DNA from: Hyphomicrobium sp. ghe19
GTDB lineage: Bacteria; Pseudomonadota; Alphaproteobacteria; Rhizobiales; Hyphomicrobiaceae
Assembly (NCBI RefSeq): GCF_902712875.1
Contig: NZ_LR743509.1
Location: forward strand, 3,114,001 to 3,178,000
Length of the DNA stretch: 64,000 nt
Reading direction: 5' to 3'
The position numbers and the translations under genes were made by a program. Below are positions 1 to 9,089 of the stretch, piece after piece. How positions within the stretch are numbered: the first letter of the stretch is position 1; each line of letters opens with the position of its first letter. The notes beneath the pieces are model-generated. The model saw only the letters and a list, made by a program, of their open reading frames with translations. It did not search any database and was not told where the DNA came from.

Positions 1-52
1 CTACACCGAGACCTCTGCCGATTTCTTGAGCGCGAACAGGGAGTATAAAGTC

Positions 53-1117
53 ATGGACGGTTCGACGACACGCACAATGCTTCGCAGGGCCGCCGGCCTT
101 GCGACGATCATCGCCTCACTCGCAACGCCCGCACTCGCCGCCGACAAGCTGACGTACTTCACGTGGTCCGGTTACGAATTGCCGGACTTCAACAAGAGCT
201 TCCTCGGGGCTCATCCCGATGGCGTCGAAGCTTCCGTCTTCAGCGATGACGACGAAGCCTTCACCAAGGTCAAGGCGGGCTTCCATCCCGACCTCGCGCA
301 TCCCTGCTACGACAAGATCGCGCGATGGAACAAGGAGGGCCTGCTGCAGCCGATCGATACGAAGCGCATCAAGAACTGGGATACGATTTTCCCGGTGTTC
401 AAGAACCTGGCCGACATTCAGGCGGGCGACGGCAAGGTCTGGATGGTTCCGTGGGATTGGGGAAACACCTCCATTCTCTATCGCACCGATCTCGTGAAAG
501 ATCCGGCACCTTCTTGGAACCTCCTCTGGGACAAGCAATACAGCGGTCGCATCGCAACGATCGATGCCGTGCATGATACGCCTGTCGTTGCGGCCCTTCT
601 TGCCGGCGTCAGCCCGTTCGACATGTCGGCTGCGGAACTCGAGAAGGTCGCGGCTAAACTCCGCGAGCAGCGGCCGCTTCTTCGCGCCTACACGACGGAT
701 ATGACATCCGTCGAGCAGTCGCTGGCGAGTGGCGAGCTCGTTGCCGCGATGACGTGGAACGCTTCTGCCACGACGCTCAAGAAGCAAGGCGTCAAGGTCG
801 AATTCATGAAGCCGAAGGAAGGCATGCTGACCTGGAGCTGCGGGTTCGTGATGCTGAAGGACGCCAAGAACGTCGATCTTGCCTACGACTTCATCAACAG
901 CCGACTCGAAGCCGCGTCAGGCAAAGAGCTGATCACGCAGTATGGCTACGGCAGCGCATCGAGCGCGGCGTTTGCTCTCGTTCCGAAAGAGGAACTCGAC
1001 CGGCTGCAGCTTCCGGCCGAACCGGACGAGGTTTTGAAGAGCACGGTTTTCACCGGACCGATGAAGCAGAACGACGATCTTGCTAAAATGTTCGAGAAGG
1101 TGAAGGCCGGCGGCTAA
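53..1117 (+). CDS. Polyamine-type ABC transporter substrate-binding protein (PotD/PotF-like)
   Basis: Predicted periplasmic binding protein of the spermidine/putrescine family, handing a polyamine or related cation to an inner-membrane ABC importer. An N-terminal signal peptide with an Arg-Arg pair (residues 11-12) ends near ALA-AD at residue 29. The mature part opens with LTYFTWSGYE, typical of this family, and contains the VPWDWGNTSILYR stretch in the ligand-binding fold. The length of 354 residues is normal. I chose the ATG at 53 because AGGGA lies about 10 bases upstream; the frame stays open to the left edge with a TTG at 26. A regulator and an ATPase gene follow on the same strand. No permease genes are present, so they probably lie to the left. 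The substrate is inferred from family only. Confidence 0.85.
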   Translation: MDGSTTRTMLRRAAGLATIIASLATPALAADKLTYFTWSGYELPDFNKSFLGAHPDGVEASVFSDDDEAFTKVKAGFHPDLAHPCYDKIARWNKEGLLQPIDTKRIKNWDTIFPVFKNLADIQAGDGKVWMVPWDWGNTSILYRTDLVKDPAPSWNLLWDKQYSGRIATIDAVHDTPVVAALLAGVSPFDMSAAELEKVAAKLREQRPLLRAYTTDMTSVEQSLASGELVAAMTWNASATTLKKQGVKVEFMKPKEGMLTWSCGFVMLKDAKNVDLAYDFINSRLEAASGKELITQYGYGSASSAAFALVPKEELDRLQLPAEPDEVLKSTVFTGPMKQNDDLAKMFEKVKAGG

Positions 1118-1186
1118 CCAACAGGCGAGCCGGGTTCGAGCATCCGCAGTCCAAAACTCTGAAACTTTCGAAGGAAAGGAAGCAAC

Positions 1187-1813
1187 GTGGTTCGGACGAA
1201 AACGAGTGAAGGGCGCGCGGAAGTCTTGGAGCAAGTGCCACCAGAGGCCGATGTCCGTCTCGGGCGCCGCATCCGCGCGGCGCGTCTCGAGCGGAAGCTG
1301 GGTCTCTCAGACGTTGCGCAGCGCGCCGGCATTTCTGTCGGCGCGCTCAGTCAAATAGAACGGGGCATATCTTCGTTGCGCGTGCGCGTGCTATGGCCGC
1401 TTGCAGCGGCTCTCGGCGTCGAGCCGCACAGCCTGCTTGCGGAAAGCCAGGACGACGGCGGCGATCTCTATGTTGTCAGGTCGGCGCATCGGAAGGACAT
1501 ACCCGTTCGATCGGAAGGCATTCACAAGGAGCTTCTTTCGCCACCGGGTTCGGTGCTGACGGGGCTTCTCGTCTCCGTCGATCCCGACTGCGGAACCGGA
1601 CATTCCTACAGCCACGCCGGCCACGAATTCGGCATAGTGAGGAAAGGCCAATTCGAATTGACCATCGACAGCGTCGTTTATCTGCTCAAGGCCGGCGATA
1701 GTTTTGCTTTCAAGAGCACGCTTGAGCACTCGTTCCGCAATCGCGGCAAGGAGCGGTGCGAGATCGTGTGGATCAATACTGCGAAGCCGAATGAGATCGC
1801 CAATGGTGCGTGA
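1187..1813 (+). CDS. XRE-family transcriptional regulator with C-terminal cupin domain
   Basis: Predicted DNA-binding regulator of 208 residues. Residues about 24-85 form an XRE helix-turn-helix (LSDVAQRAGISVGALSQIER is the recognition part). Residues about 130-200 form a cupin small-molecule sensor with HSHAGHEFGIV-like and LKAGDSFAF motifs. This arrangement resembles PuuR-type regulators of polyamine genes. The start is GTG at 1187 with AAGGAAAGGA ending six bases upstream. It sits between the binding protein and the ATPase, overlapping the latter by 11 bases, so it is probably co-transcribed and controls the transporter. That function is inferred from context. Confidence 0.85.
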   Translation: MVRTKTSEGRAEVLEQVPPEADVRLGRRIRAARLERKLGLSDVAQRAGISVGALSQIERGISSLRVRVLWPLAAALGVEPHSLLAESQDDGGDLYVVRSAHRKDIPVRSEGIHKELLSPPGSVLTGLLVSVDPDCGTGHSYSHAGHEFGIVRKGQFELTIDSVVYLLKAGDSFAFKSTLEHSFRNRGKERCEIVWINTAKPNEIANGA

Positions 1814-2888
1814 TCCGCTCCTGCGCCTCGATGCGGTTTCAAAAATTTTCGACGGCGGTACGGTCGGTCTCCACGACGTCGATCTCGATATCGGGCACGG
1901 CGAGTTCGTCAGCCTTCTCGGCCCGTCGGGTTGCGGGAAGACGACGAGCTTGCGGCTGATGGCCGGCTTCGAGCAACCGACAAGCGGGCGCGTGCTTCTC
2001 GATGGGCAGGACATCACAGCGCTCCGCCCCTATGACCGGCCGCTCAACACGGTGTTTCAGGATTACGCGCTTTTCCCGCACATGGATGTCGCGGAGAACG
2101 TCGGGTTCGGCTTGACGCTCCGCAAAGTTTCGGGCGCAGAGATCAGCCGGAAAGTCAAAGAGGCGCTCGATCTCGTCGGGCTTGGCGACAAAATCCACGC
2201 GCGCGTTTCCATGCTGTCGGGCGGTCAACGCCAGCGCGTCGCCCTGGCGCGCGCGCTCGTCTGTTCGCCGCGCGTGCTTCTGCTCGACGAGCCTCTTTCG
2301 GCTCTCGACGCGAATTTACGCGAGCAGATGCAGATTGAACTGAAGCGTCTCCAGGCGCGCCTCGGCACGACCTTCGTCATGGTTACGCACGATCAGACCG
2401 AAGCGCTTTCGATTTCCGATCGCATCGTCGTGATGAACCGCGGGAAAATCGAGCAGATCGCGTCGCCCGCGGAACTCTACGACGCGCCGGCGACACGCTT
2501 CGTCGCTCATTTCATCGGAACGATGAACCTCATCGAGGGCAAGGCTCTGGAGACGACGGGAGAATTCCATCGCGTGGCGGCGGGACCGATGACGCTCGAA
2601 GTTCCGGCGGATGGGGCGTCGGCGCCAGCGCCCGGCGCGCCGGTTCTCGTTTGCATTCGCCCGGAGGAGTTATCCGTCGTTGCGTCTCCCTCGGATGACG
2701 CCGTCGCTGCGCAAATCATGTCCACGGTGTTCTATGGGCCGATGTTGCGGCTGTTCGTGGAAATAGGCGGCGGCCAGAAATTGATGATCGATACGCCACG
2801 GCGCCCGGCAGCGGCGACGATCGAAACCGGCGCGTTCGTCCACGTCCGCCCCAACCGCGGAAGCGGACGGATCTTAAACGGGGAATGA
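1803..2888 (+). CDS. ABC transporter ATP-binding protein (PotA-like, with TOBE domain)
   Basis: Energy-coupling ATPase of the polyamine-type importer, 361 residues. Visible motifs are Walker A GPSGCGKTT (40-48), the LSGGQ signature (138-142), Walker B LLLDEP (159-164) and the downstream switch His in MVTHDQTEAL. The C-terminal 100 residues fit a TOBE regulatory domain (VCIRPEELSV). I chose the ATG at 1803 because the family N-terminus (LLRLDAVSKIFDG) begins right there; a longer upstream reading is inside the regulator gene. The 11-base overlap with the regulator suggests translational coupling. Confidence 0.92.
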   Translation: MVRDPLLRLDAVSKIFDGGTVGLHDVDLDIGHGEFVSLLGPSGCGKTTSLRLMAGFEQPTSGRVLLDGQDITALRPYDRPLNTVFQDYALFPHMDVAENVGFGLTLRKVSGAEISRKVKEALDLVGLGDKIHARVSMLSGGQRQRVALARALVCSPRVLLLDEPLSALDANLREQMQIELKRLQARLGTTFVMVTHDQTEALSISDRIVVMNRGKIEQIASPAELYDAPATRFVAHFIGTMNLIEGKALETTGEFHRVAAGPMTLEVPADGASAPAPGAPVLVCIRPEELSVVASPSDDAVAAQIMSTVFYGPMLRLFVEIGGGQKLMIDTPRRPAAATIETGAFVHVRPNRGSGRILNGE

Positions 2889-2993
2889 ATTGGAACTTTT
2901 GGGCCACACTTCGGCCGCCTCGCGAGCGATGCCCGGAACTATTCGGCGTAGTTGGGCGTCTTGCTTGGCGATTGATAGAGAGCGGGCGCCGAC

Positions 2994-3206
2994 ATGCCGT
3001 TTCCACGTGGGGTTATAGACAGCGAACATCTCAACATCATGCAGCAGGCGATGGACCTCGCTTGTGGTGAACTCGCCGTCGAAGAGACCGACACGGCCAG
3101 TCGCGAGCGCATCGCCTTTCTGGTCACGGGCTTCATGAGGGCGGGCGAACATGACCCCAAAAAGCTGACGATCTACGTGGTCGATCAGTTCAAGCTCCCG
3201 ATCTGA
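2994..3206 (+). CDS. Small conserved-looking hypothetical protein, 70 aa
   Basis: A 70-residue soluble protein of normal composition (MPFPRGVIDSEHLNIM at the N-terminus, DPKKLTIYVVDQFKLPI at the end). I do not recognise a named family. There is no signal peptide or membrane segment, and the predicted content is mainly helix with one strand. It lies about 105 bases downstream of the ATPase gene and converges on the RND permease gene, which ends 12 bases away. The Shine-Dalgarno sequence is weak. It is the best reading frame here and its composition is protein-like, so it is probably real. Confidence 0.55.
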   Translation: MPFPRGVIDSEHLNIMQQAMDLACGELAVEETDTASRERIAFLVTGFMRAGEHDPKKLTIYVVDQFKLPI

Positions 3207-3218
3207 ACCGCCGATAGT

Positions 3219-6200
3219 TCATTCGGCCGCCGTGGCTTTGGCGGCGGGCTCCAATTTCGGGTCGGTTGTTTGTGACTTCGGCGCAGCTCCGGAAATTCGA
3301 AGCAGGCGGCCGAGCCGAATAAGTGCTTCCGGCAAAACACCGAGATTGAGAAGCGTCGCCGTCGTCAGGCCTCCGAGCACGGTGATCGCCATCGGGGCTT
3401 CGATTTCGTGTCCCGGCCGGCCAAGGCCCAAAGCCAGAGGCACAAGCCCGAGCGCCGCCATCAGCGCCGTCATGAAGACCGGCGCCATACGTTCGGACGC
3501 CGCGATGCGGATCGTTTCGGGGCTCCACCCCTTCCCTTCCGCGTCCGCCACATGCTCGACGTGCGCGAGCATCATGACGGAGTTGCGCGCGCCGATGCCG
3601 AACACCGTGATCAGGCCCACGAGGCTTCCGAGCGTCATTCCGATGCCGCTCACGACAATGGCCGCGATGCTGCCGATCAGACAGAAGGGCAAATTGATCA
3701 GCACCAACACCGCGAGCCCCCGGCGACGAAACGCCATCGTCAACGCCGCGATGATGAGCGCGGTACTCATGGCGGTTAGACCGGCGAGGCGGATTTGACC
3801 CTCGCGTTCCGCCTCGGCCTGTCCCGCGAATGCCACGTAAACATCCTTGGGCAAATGAAGCGCTTCGACGCGCTGACGCGCTTCGGCGACGATCTCGCGG
3901 AGCGAATAGCCCTTCGCGCCGTTGAAGGTCACGGCGACGCGACGTTGACCGCCGTCGTGCTGAATGTTCGACCGGCCTTCGGTGATCTCTATCGTTGCGA
4001 CGTTCTTCAGCGGCGTTCTGGTCGTGGCGTTGCCGACCATCAGCTTGTTGAGTTCGCTAATGCGGTTGCGGTCATCCGGCGACAGAATGACGAAGACATC
4101 CACAGTGCGCGCGCCATCGTACGTCTGGCCGACGGTCGTTCCGGCGAATGCGGTCTGAATCGTATCGAGAGCGTCCCGCGCGGAAAGGCCGTAGCTTGAG
4201 AGCGCGGCCGGATCGAGCTTGACCGACAACGTCGGCACCATCGCGCTTCTCGGCATTCTGAGATCGGTGACGCCTGGAACATCCGCGACGGCTTTCTGGA
4301 TTTCGGCGGCCGCGCTTTCGAGCGATGCGAGATCGGTTCCGAGGGAGCTAATGACGACTTGAGCCGTTTCGCCGCTCAGGCTTTCGCTGATGCGATCGCC
4401 AAGGAACGTCAATGTCTCGCTTCTGACCTCCGGGAAGCCGCGCAGCGTGGCGCGAATGATGCTCTGGGCTTCTTCCTCGCTTTTATCGTGCACCGGCTTC
4501 AGCTCGATGTGAAATTCGCTCTTGTCGACGCTCCAGGTATCTTCGCCCGCTTCGGCGCGGCCGATCTGATGGCCCACGGTGTCGACGAACGGCAGCTTCA
4601 GAAGTGCCGCCGTCACGCGCTCGCCGACAGCCACGACGTCATCCGTCGACGTTCCGGGAGACGCCATCGACATCTGCAGGACGAAATGGCCTTCGCGGAA
4701 CTGAGGAATGAGCTCGCTGTGGAGAAAGGGAACGGCCGCCGCGGCCGCCAGCGCGCTCGCCGTCAGCAGCAGAACCGTCGTACCCCAAGCCTGTTGGACG
4801 CGCGCCAAGACCCACCGCTGAGCGGCTTTGAGACTTTTCAGGAGCGGCGATTCTTTCGTGTCCTCGCTCTTCGTCAGCAGCAGCGCGCACAATGCGGGCG
4901 TGACGGTCAGCGCGACGAGCATCGAGGCGAGCACCGCGATCACGAACGTCAACGCCATCGGCCCGATGAAGCGGCCCTGCACGCCGCCCGCAAAGAGCAC
5001 GGGGAAGAATGCAAAGATCACCGCGAGCGTGCCGTAAAGCATGGAGCCGCGAATTTCGATGGACGCATCCTCGATGATACTCAGCCGGTCGGCGCCAGGT
5101 CCCGCGAGGCGCAATCGTCTCGCGATATTCTCGATATCGATGATTGCGTCATCGACAAGGACGCCGAGCGCGAGCGCGAAGCCGCCGAGCGTCATAGTGT
5201 TCAACGACTGGCCGAATTCGCTCAGCACGACCACAGCGGCGAGGAGCGACAACGGGATTGCGAGAAACGAGATCAGCGACGCGCGTACACTTCTCAGGAA
5301 GGCGTAGAGCACGAACAAAATCAAGGCCGATCCAAGTGTCAGAGCGGTCTCGAGATTTTTCAATGCGCGAACGACGAACGATGCCGGGCGGTGCAACGCC
5401 GGATATATCGTTACGCCGCGCCGCTCGAGTGCGGGCGTGAGTTCGGCAAGTGCTGCCTCGGTCGCGTTGGTGGCTTCGAGCGTATTGGCCCCGAACTGTC
5501 CGGAAACCGTGATCAAGACACCGGATTGCCCCATGATCGTCGCATCGCCGATCTTTGCAGCCGGGCCGATCGTCACCGTCGCGACATCGGCAAGGCGGAC
5601 CGGCCGGTTGTTCTGCATCGTGACGACGGCTTGGGATATTGCGCGCGGGTCGGGCGCCGGAGGCGGCGTTTCGATGGTGATCCGTTGAGCCGTCGTTTCC
5701 ACAATGCCGCCACCGCGAAGCGCAATCGCGGCGCTGGCTGCATCCATGACATCGGTTACGGTCAGGCCGAGCGCGGCGATCCGCTCGAGGTCCGGCTGAA
5801 TCTGGACTTGTCTGATCGCGCCGCCGTACACGGTAACGCGCGCAATTCCCGGCACGGCAAGCAGGCGCGGCTTCACGGTCCAATCGGCGATATCGCGTAG
5901 CGTGTAGGGATCAACCTGATCGGAGACGAGGCCGAGCTTCAGCACGTCCATCGTGCTCGACGTCAACGGCGTCAGCTTCGGCGGCCCTATGCCCGCCGGC
6001 AATTTGCCATTGAGCGTCGTCAGACGTTCAGCGATGCCTTGTCTCGCGGCGGTGGCGTCGGCACCTTCTTCAAATGTGACGAGCACGACCGACAGGCCGT
6101 AGATGGATTCCGATCGAACCGTATCTATGCCTGGACCGCCGACGATCGCCGCCTCGATCGGGCGGGTGACGATCTGCTCGACCTGCTCAGGCGCGAGGCC

Positions 6201-6359
6201 GGGCGTCTCGGTCTGGATCGTGACTTGCGGCGGAACGAACTCGGGGAAAACGTCGAGCGGCGCCCGTAGCGCGAGAACGCTTCCGGCGATGAACCAGACG
6301 ACGGACAGCAGTGCGACGAAGCCACGATAGCGGATCGACCAGCGGATGAGCGCGTTCAT
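3219..6359 (-). CDS. RND efflux permease, heavy-metal-efflux-like (CusA/CzcA/HAE type)
   Basis: Inner-membrane proton/drug or metal antiporter of 1046 residues, the usual RND length. The first transmembrane segment (RYRGFVALLSVVWFIAG) is followed by PEFVPPQVTIQTETPGLAPEQVEQ-type porter sequence; two blocks of transmembrane helices flank a second periplasmic loop. The proton-relay segment in TM4 reads VDDAI (Asp403-Asp404), close to the drug-efflux motif, whereas the early sequence resembles heavy-metal pumps, so substrate class is uncertain. It starts six bases after its adaptor gene ends, indicating an operon. No outer-membrane factor gene is nearby. Confidence 0.88.
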   Translation of the reverse strand: MNALIRWSIRYRGFVALLSVVWFIAGSVLALRAPLDVFPEFVPPQVTIQTETPGLAPEQVEQIVTRPIEAAIVGGPGIDTVRSESIYGLSVVLVTFEEGADATAARQGIAERLTTLNGKLPAGIGPPKLTPLTSSTMDVLKLGLVSDQVDPYTLRDIADWTVKPRLLAVPGIARVTVYGGAIRQVQIQPDLERIAALGLTVTDVMDAASAAIALRGGGIVETTAQRITIETPPPAPDPRAISQAVVTMQNNRPVRLADVATVTIGPAAKIGDATIMGQSGVLITVSGQFGANTLEATNATEAALAELTPALERRGVTIYPALHRPASFVVRALKNLETALTLGSALILFVLYAFLRSVRASLISFLAIPLSLLAAVVVLSEFGQSLNTMTLGGFALALGVLVDDAIIDIENIARRLRLAGPGADRLSIIEDASIEIRGSMLYGTLAVIFAFFPVLFAGGVQGRFIGPMALTFVIAVLASMLVALTVTPALCALLLTKSEDTKESPLLKSLKAAQRWVLARVQQAWGTTVLLLTASALAAAAAVPFLHSELIPQFREGHFVLQMSMASPGTSTDDVVAVGERVTAALLKLPFVDTVGHQIGRAEAGEDTWSVDKSEFHIELKPVHDKSEEEAQSIIRATLRGFPEVRSETLTFLGDRISESLSGETAQVVISSLGTDLASLESAAAEIQKAVADVPGVTDLRMPRSAMVPTLSVKLDPAALSSYGLSARDALDTIQTAFAGTTVGQTYDGARTVDVFVILSPDDRNRISELNKLMVGNATTRTPLKNVATIEITEGRSNIQHDGGQRRVAVTFNGAKGYSLREIVAEARQRVEALHLPKDVYVAFAGQAEAEREGQIRLAGLTAMSTALIIAALTMAFRRRGLAVLVLINLPFCLIGSIAAIVVSGIGMTLGSLVGLITVFGIGARNSVMMLAHVEHVADAEGKGWSPETIRIAASERMAPVFMTALMAALGLVPLALGLGRPGHEIEAPMAITVLGGLTTATLLNLGVLPEALIRLGRLLRISGAAPKSQTTDPKLEPAAKATAAE

Positions 6360-6365
6360 GCCGGC

Positions 6366-7382
6366 TTAGTCCGGATCATTAGTTGGTGCGGAATGGCCTT
6401 GCGCCACGGACGACGCAGCTGGCTTTGCCGTCCCTGCCGTTGCAGGTGCTTGAGGCGGGGCGTCATCATCGTCGTCGAAGCTTCCGGGCGCCGCTTCCCG
6501 TGCGAGCAGAACGGACGCGCCTTTCACCACGACGCGCGCGCCGGGATCGAAGCCGCTTTTTACGAAAAAGCCATCGTCAACCGGCGCTTCCAACGACACG
6601 AGCTTGCGTTCGTATTTGCGCGGTTCCGTTTCGACATAGCACCAGGATTTGCCGCCAAAGACGACCAGAGCCGCGCTCGGAATGACGACGCCGGTCAGTC
6701 TCTCCGGACTATCGGCGATGACACGCGCCCGATCACCGGCGCGAAGCCCAGGGCCCGCGTTGATCAAGCCGAAGAAAGACACTCCAGGCATCGCGAGATT
6801 TCCCGAGGGCGCGGCCCACAGGACATCGACCTTGGTTTCCGAGCCACCGCGAAGGGGAACGACACGAACATTCCGGGGCACTTCTGCCGCCATGTCGGAG
6901 AAGTCGAGACGAAGCACAGCGCGCGAGCCGTTTGCGATATCGGCCATCAATGTCTGGCGGGCGTCGGCGTTCAGAAACGGGGCCTTATCGCCCCAGGATT
7001 GTTGAAGGCGCGTCAGCAACAGCTTCAGCTGGGACGCGTCGATACCTTCCTGACGGACGGCGTTTTCGAGAGTCTGCCTCGACAGCATGGTCGACGCTTT
7101 GAAGCGCTCGAGCTGTCCGCGGCTGAAGTTGGCCGCAACCGTTGCAGAGCGGATGTCGGCATCGAGTTGTAGGAGCGCATCAGGATTGAGGACCATCCCA
7201 ATACCCTCGAGCTTCACAGGTTCGTTCGACGCGGCGAGGACGATCGTGTGCACGGGAGGGGGAACAACGTCGGGGACGTTGTTTCGCTCTTCGGCCTCTT
7301 CGGAATGCGGTGCGTTGCAGCCGGCAAGAAAGGCGACGCTGCCTACCATTAGTAATGTTCTTATTATTGCGGGGACCTGCAA
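6366..7382 (-). CDS. RND periplasmic adaptor lipoprotein (membrane fusion protein)
   Basis: Adaptor subunit linking the RND permease to an outer-membrane channel, 338 residues. I place the start at the TTG at 7382-7380: GGAGG lies five bases upstream and this start gives a clean lipoprotein signal, with VAFLAGC placing the acylated cysteine at about residue 21. A longer reading from a TTG at 7454 would bury the signal. The middle part is a short helical hairpin (residues 75-150), followed by the beta-barrel and proximal domains. The C-terminus is acidic (a run of five Asp) then Ala/Pro-rich. It is shorter than CusB, and the usual N-terminal lipoyl half is not obvious. Confidence 0.75.
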   Translation of the reverse strand: MQVPAIIRTLLMVGSVAFLAGCNAPHSEEAEERNNVPDVVPPPVHTIVLAASNEPVKLEGIGMVLNPDALLQLDADIRSATVAANFSRGQLERFKASTMLSRQTLENAVRQEGIDASQLKLLLTRLQQSWGDKAPFLNADARQTLMADIANGSRAVLRLDFSDMAAEVPRNVRVVPLRGGSETKVDVLWAAPSGNLAMPGVSFFGLINAGPGLRAGDRARVIADSPERLTGVVIPSAALVVFGGKSWCYVETEPRKYERKLVSLEAPVDDGFFVKSGFDPGARVVVKGASVLLAREAAPGSFDDDDDAPPQAPATAGTAKPAASSVAQGHSAPTNDPD

Positions 7383-7847
7383 GCTCGCCTCCGTCGCGCC
7401 GGAATTAATTCCCTCAAAGATCAGGAAAAAATCCGCACGCTTTTCGGGAGACAATGCTCCAAAGATCCAGCTCAGACTAGCGGTTTTTGTGAGGGCGTGG
7501 CTTCCGGCGAAACCAATAGCGCTTTGCTCCGGCCCAAAGTCGCCGATCGACGGGGGTGATCATGGAGATTGATCAGCAATGGGACCGGCGCCCCAACGAT
7601 ACACGCGATCGTCCAAGGGTAATGTCGAAGCGGCCAAAGACCAGGCAGGTAGATATTCTGACAAGCCGAGAAGTCGCCCAGCGCTTACTCATGCTGCACA
7701 GCATCATTTTAATCGAAAACCTGCAGCTCTCGTAGTTGTACAGCAATCTACATTTACAATGATCAGGGATCTGTACGGGTTGAGCAAATTCACCTAACGT
7801 TATCGTACCGCCTTTATCCAATTTCTTTTAACATTGTGGGTTTCACT
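7383..7847. other. Divergent intergenic region between two RND operons
   Basis: Promoters of both efflux operons must lie here. It contains one doubtful 57-residue reading frame on the plus strand (listed separately) and AT-rich sequence near 7680-7830. I see no clear operator or RNA gene. Confidence 0.5.
7562..7735 (+). CDS. Doubtful 57-aa ORF, possible remnant
   Basis: An ATG-started frame of 57 residues with a basic middle and the stretch LTSREVAQRLLMLHSIILIEN. That part loosely resembles the start of DUF4272-type proteins, but it stops soon after, so if real it would be a fragment. There is no strong ribosome binding site. Support is weak; it may be noncoding. Confidence 0.22.
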   Translation: MEIDQQWDRRPNDTRDRPRVMSKRPKTRQVDILTSREVAQRLLMLHSIILIENLQLS

Positions 7848-9089
7848 ATGGGTGACGAATCCGTACTGCGATCGTCCGGGCGCAGATGCATGACACAAGC
7901 CATCTCGCGTTCGCCGGGCTCCGGCCGCGGATGGCGCGCGACCGTTGCGTGCTTCGTTGCTTCAACGCTCGCGCTGTCAGCGTGCGGCGATAAAAATACG
8001 TTCGTTCCGCCGCCTCCCCCGAAGATAGATGTGGCGCTGCCATTGAAGGAATCGGTGACGCGCTACCTGACCACTACCGGCAGCACCGCGGCGGTCAACA
8101 GCACGACACTGGTTGCCCGCGTTCAAGGGTTCATCCAAGCGATCAAGTATCAGGACGGCGACTTCGTAAAGACCGGCCAGGTGCTGTTCGTCATCGAGCA
8201 ACAGCCCTATCAGCTTGCACTTCAGCAGGCCGAGGCGGGGCTTGCGAGTGCGACCGCAACCACTACGCAGACGACGGCCGATTACAATCGCCAGCTGGAT
8301 CTCGCCGCCAAGAATATCGCCAGCCAAGCCACGCTCGACACGGCGACTGCAAATAAAGCCGCGGCAGTCGCGAAGCAGCAGCAATCGCAGGTCGATATCG
8401 ATCAGGCGAAGCTCAATCTCAGCTACACGGAAGTTCGTGCACCCTTCGACGGCATCGTGACGTCTCGTGAAGTCTCGTTGGGGCAGCTCGTCGGCGCGGG
8501 CAGCCCGACGACACTCGCGACCATCGTTCAACTCGAGCCCATTTACGTCAATTTTTCCATCAGCGAAGTCGACGTTCAGGAGATCCGCTCCGAGATGAAG
8601 GCGCGGGGCATAACCAACGAGGAACTCAAGAAAATCCCCGTTGAAGTCGGCCTGCAGAGCGAGAAGGGCTATCCACATATCGGCACGCTCGACTATGTCG
8701 CGCCAAGCATCACGGCCGCGACGGGAACGCTCGCTGTCCGTGGCGTGCTGCCGAACAAGGATCGCTCGCTGCTTCCCGGCTATTTCGTTCGCGTTCGCGT
8801 TCCGCGGGCCAAACAGCCGGACTCGCTTCTCATTCCGGACCGCGTGATCGGCAGCGATCAGAGCGGCCGCTACGTGCTCATCGTCAACAAAGACGACGTC
8901 ATCGAACAGCGCAAAGTCGAACTCGGGCAGCAGGTCGGCGATCTGCGCGTTATCGAGAAGGGCATCACTCCGGACGATCGCGTCGTCATATCCGGGTTGA
9001 TGACGGCCGTGCCTGGCCAAAAGATCGAGCCTGAGCTGAAGACTATCGCTAAGCCCGAAGCTGAGCGACAAGCGGATGGCGCCCCATGA
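7848..9089 (+). CDS. RND periplasmic adaptor lipoprotein (AcrA/MexE-like)
   Basis: Periplasmic adaptor of a hydrophobe/amphiphile efflux pump. A signal peptide ends in the lipobox LALSAC, followed by a Pro-rich linker (VPPPPPK). The lipoyl halves (VQGFIQAIKYQDGDFVKTGQ and LNLSYTEVRAPFDGIVTSRE) flank an alpha hairpin rich in Gln/Ala (LALQQAEAGLASATATTTQ). Beta-barrel and membrane-proximal domains follow. Start codons at 7836 (TTG), 7848 (ATG) and 7890 (ATG) all precede the signal peptide; I give 7848 but 7890 is nearly as good. The stop overlaps the start of the permease gene (ATGA), so the two are translationally coupled. Confidence 0.9.
   Translation: MGDESVLRSSGRRCMTQAISRSPGSGRGWRATVACFVASTLALSACGDKNTFVPPPPPKIDVALPLKESVTRYLTTTGSTAAVNSTTLVARVQGFIQAIKYQDGDFVKTGQVLFVIEQQPYQLALQQAEAGLASATATTTQTTADYNRQLDLAAKNIASQATLDTATANKAAAVAKQQQSQVDIDQAKLNLSYTEVRAPFDGIVTSREVSLGQLVGAGSPTTLATIVQLEPIYVNFSISEVDVQEIRSEMKARGITNEELKKIPVEVGLQSEKGYPHIGTLDYVAPSITAATGTLAVRGVLPNKDRSLLPGYFVRVRVPRAKQPDSLLIPDRVIGSDQSGRYVLIVNKDDVIEQRKVELGQQVGDLRVIEKGITPDDRVVISGLMTAVPGQKIEPELKTIAKPEAERQADGAP

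Noticed and set aside
1..48. Tail of an upstream gene ending at 46-48
   Set aside because: Only 15 codons are visible and nothing identifies a protein; it may be chance.
4359..5900. 513-residue plus-strand frame inside the other RND permease gene
   Set aside because: An antisense shadow of the permease, with Arg-rich composition and no family match.
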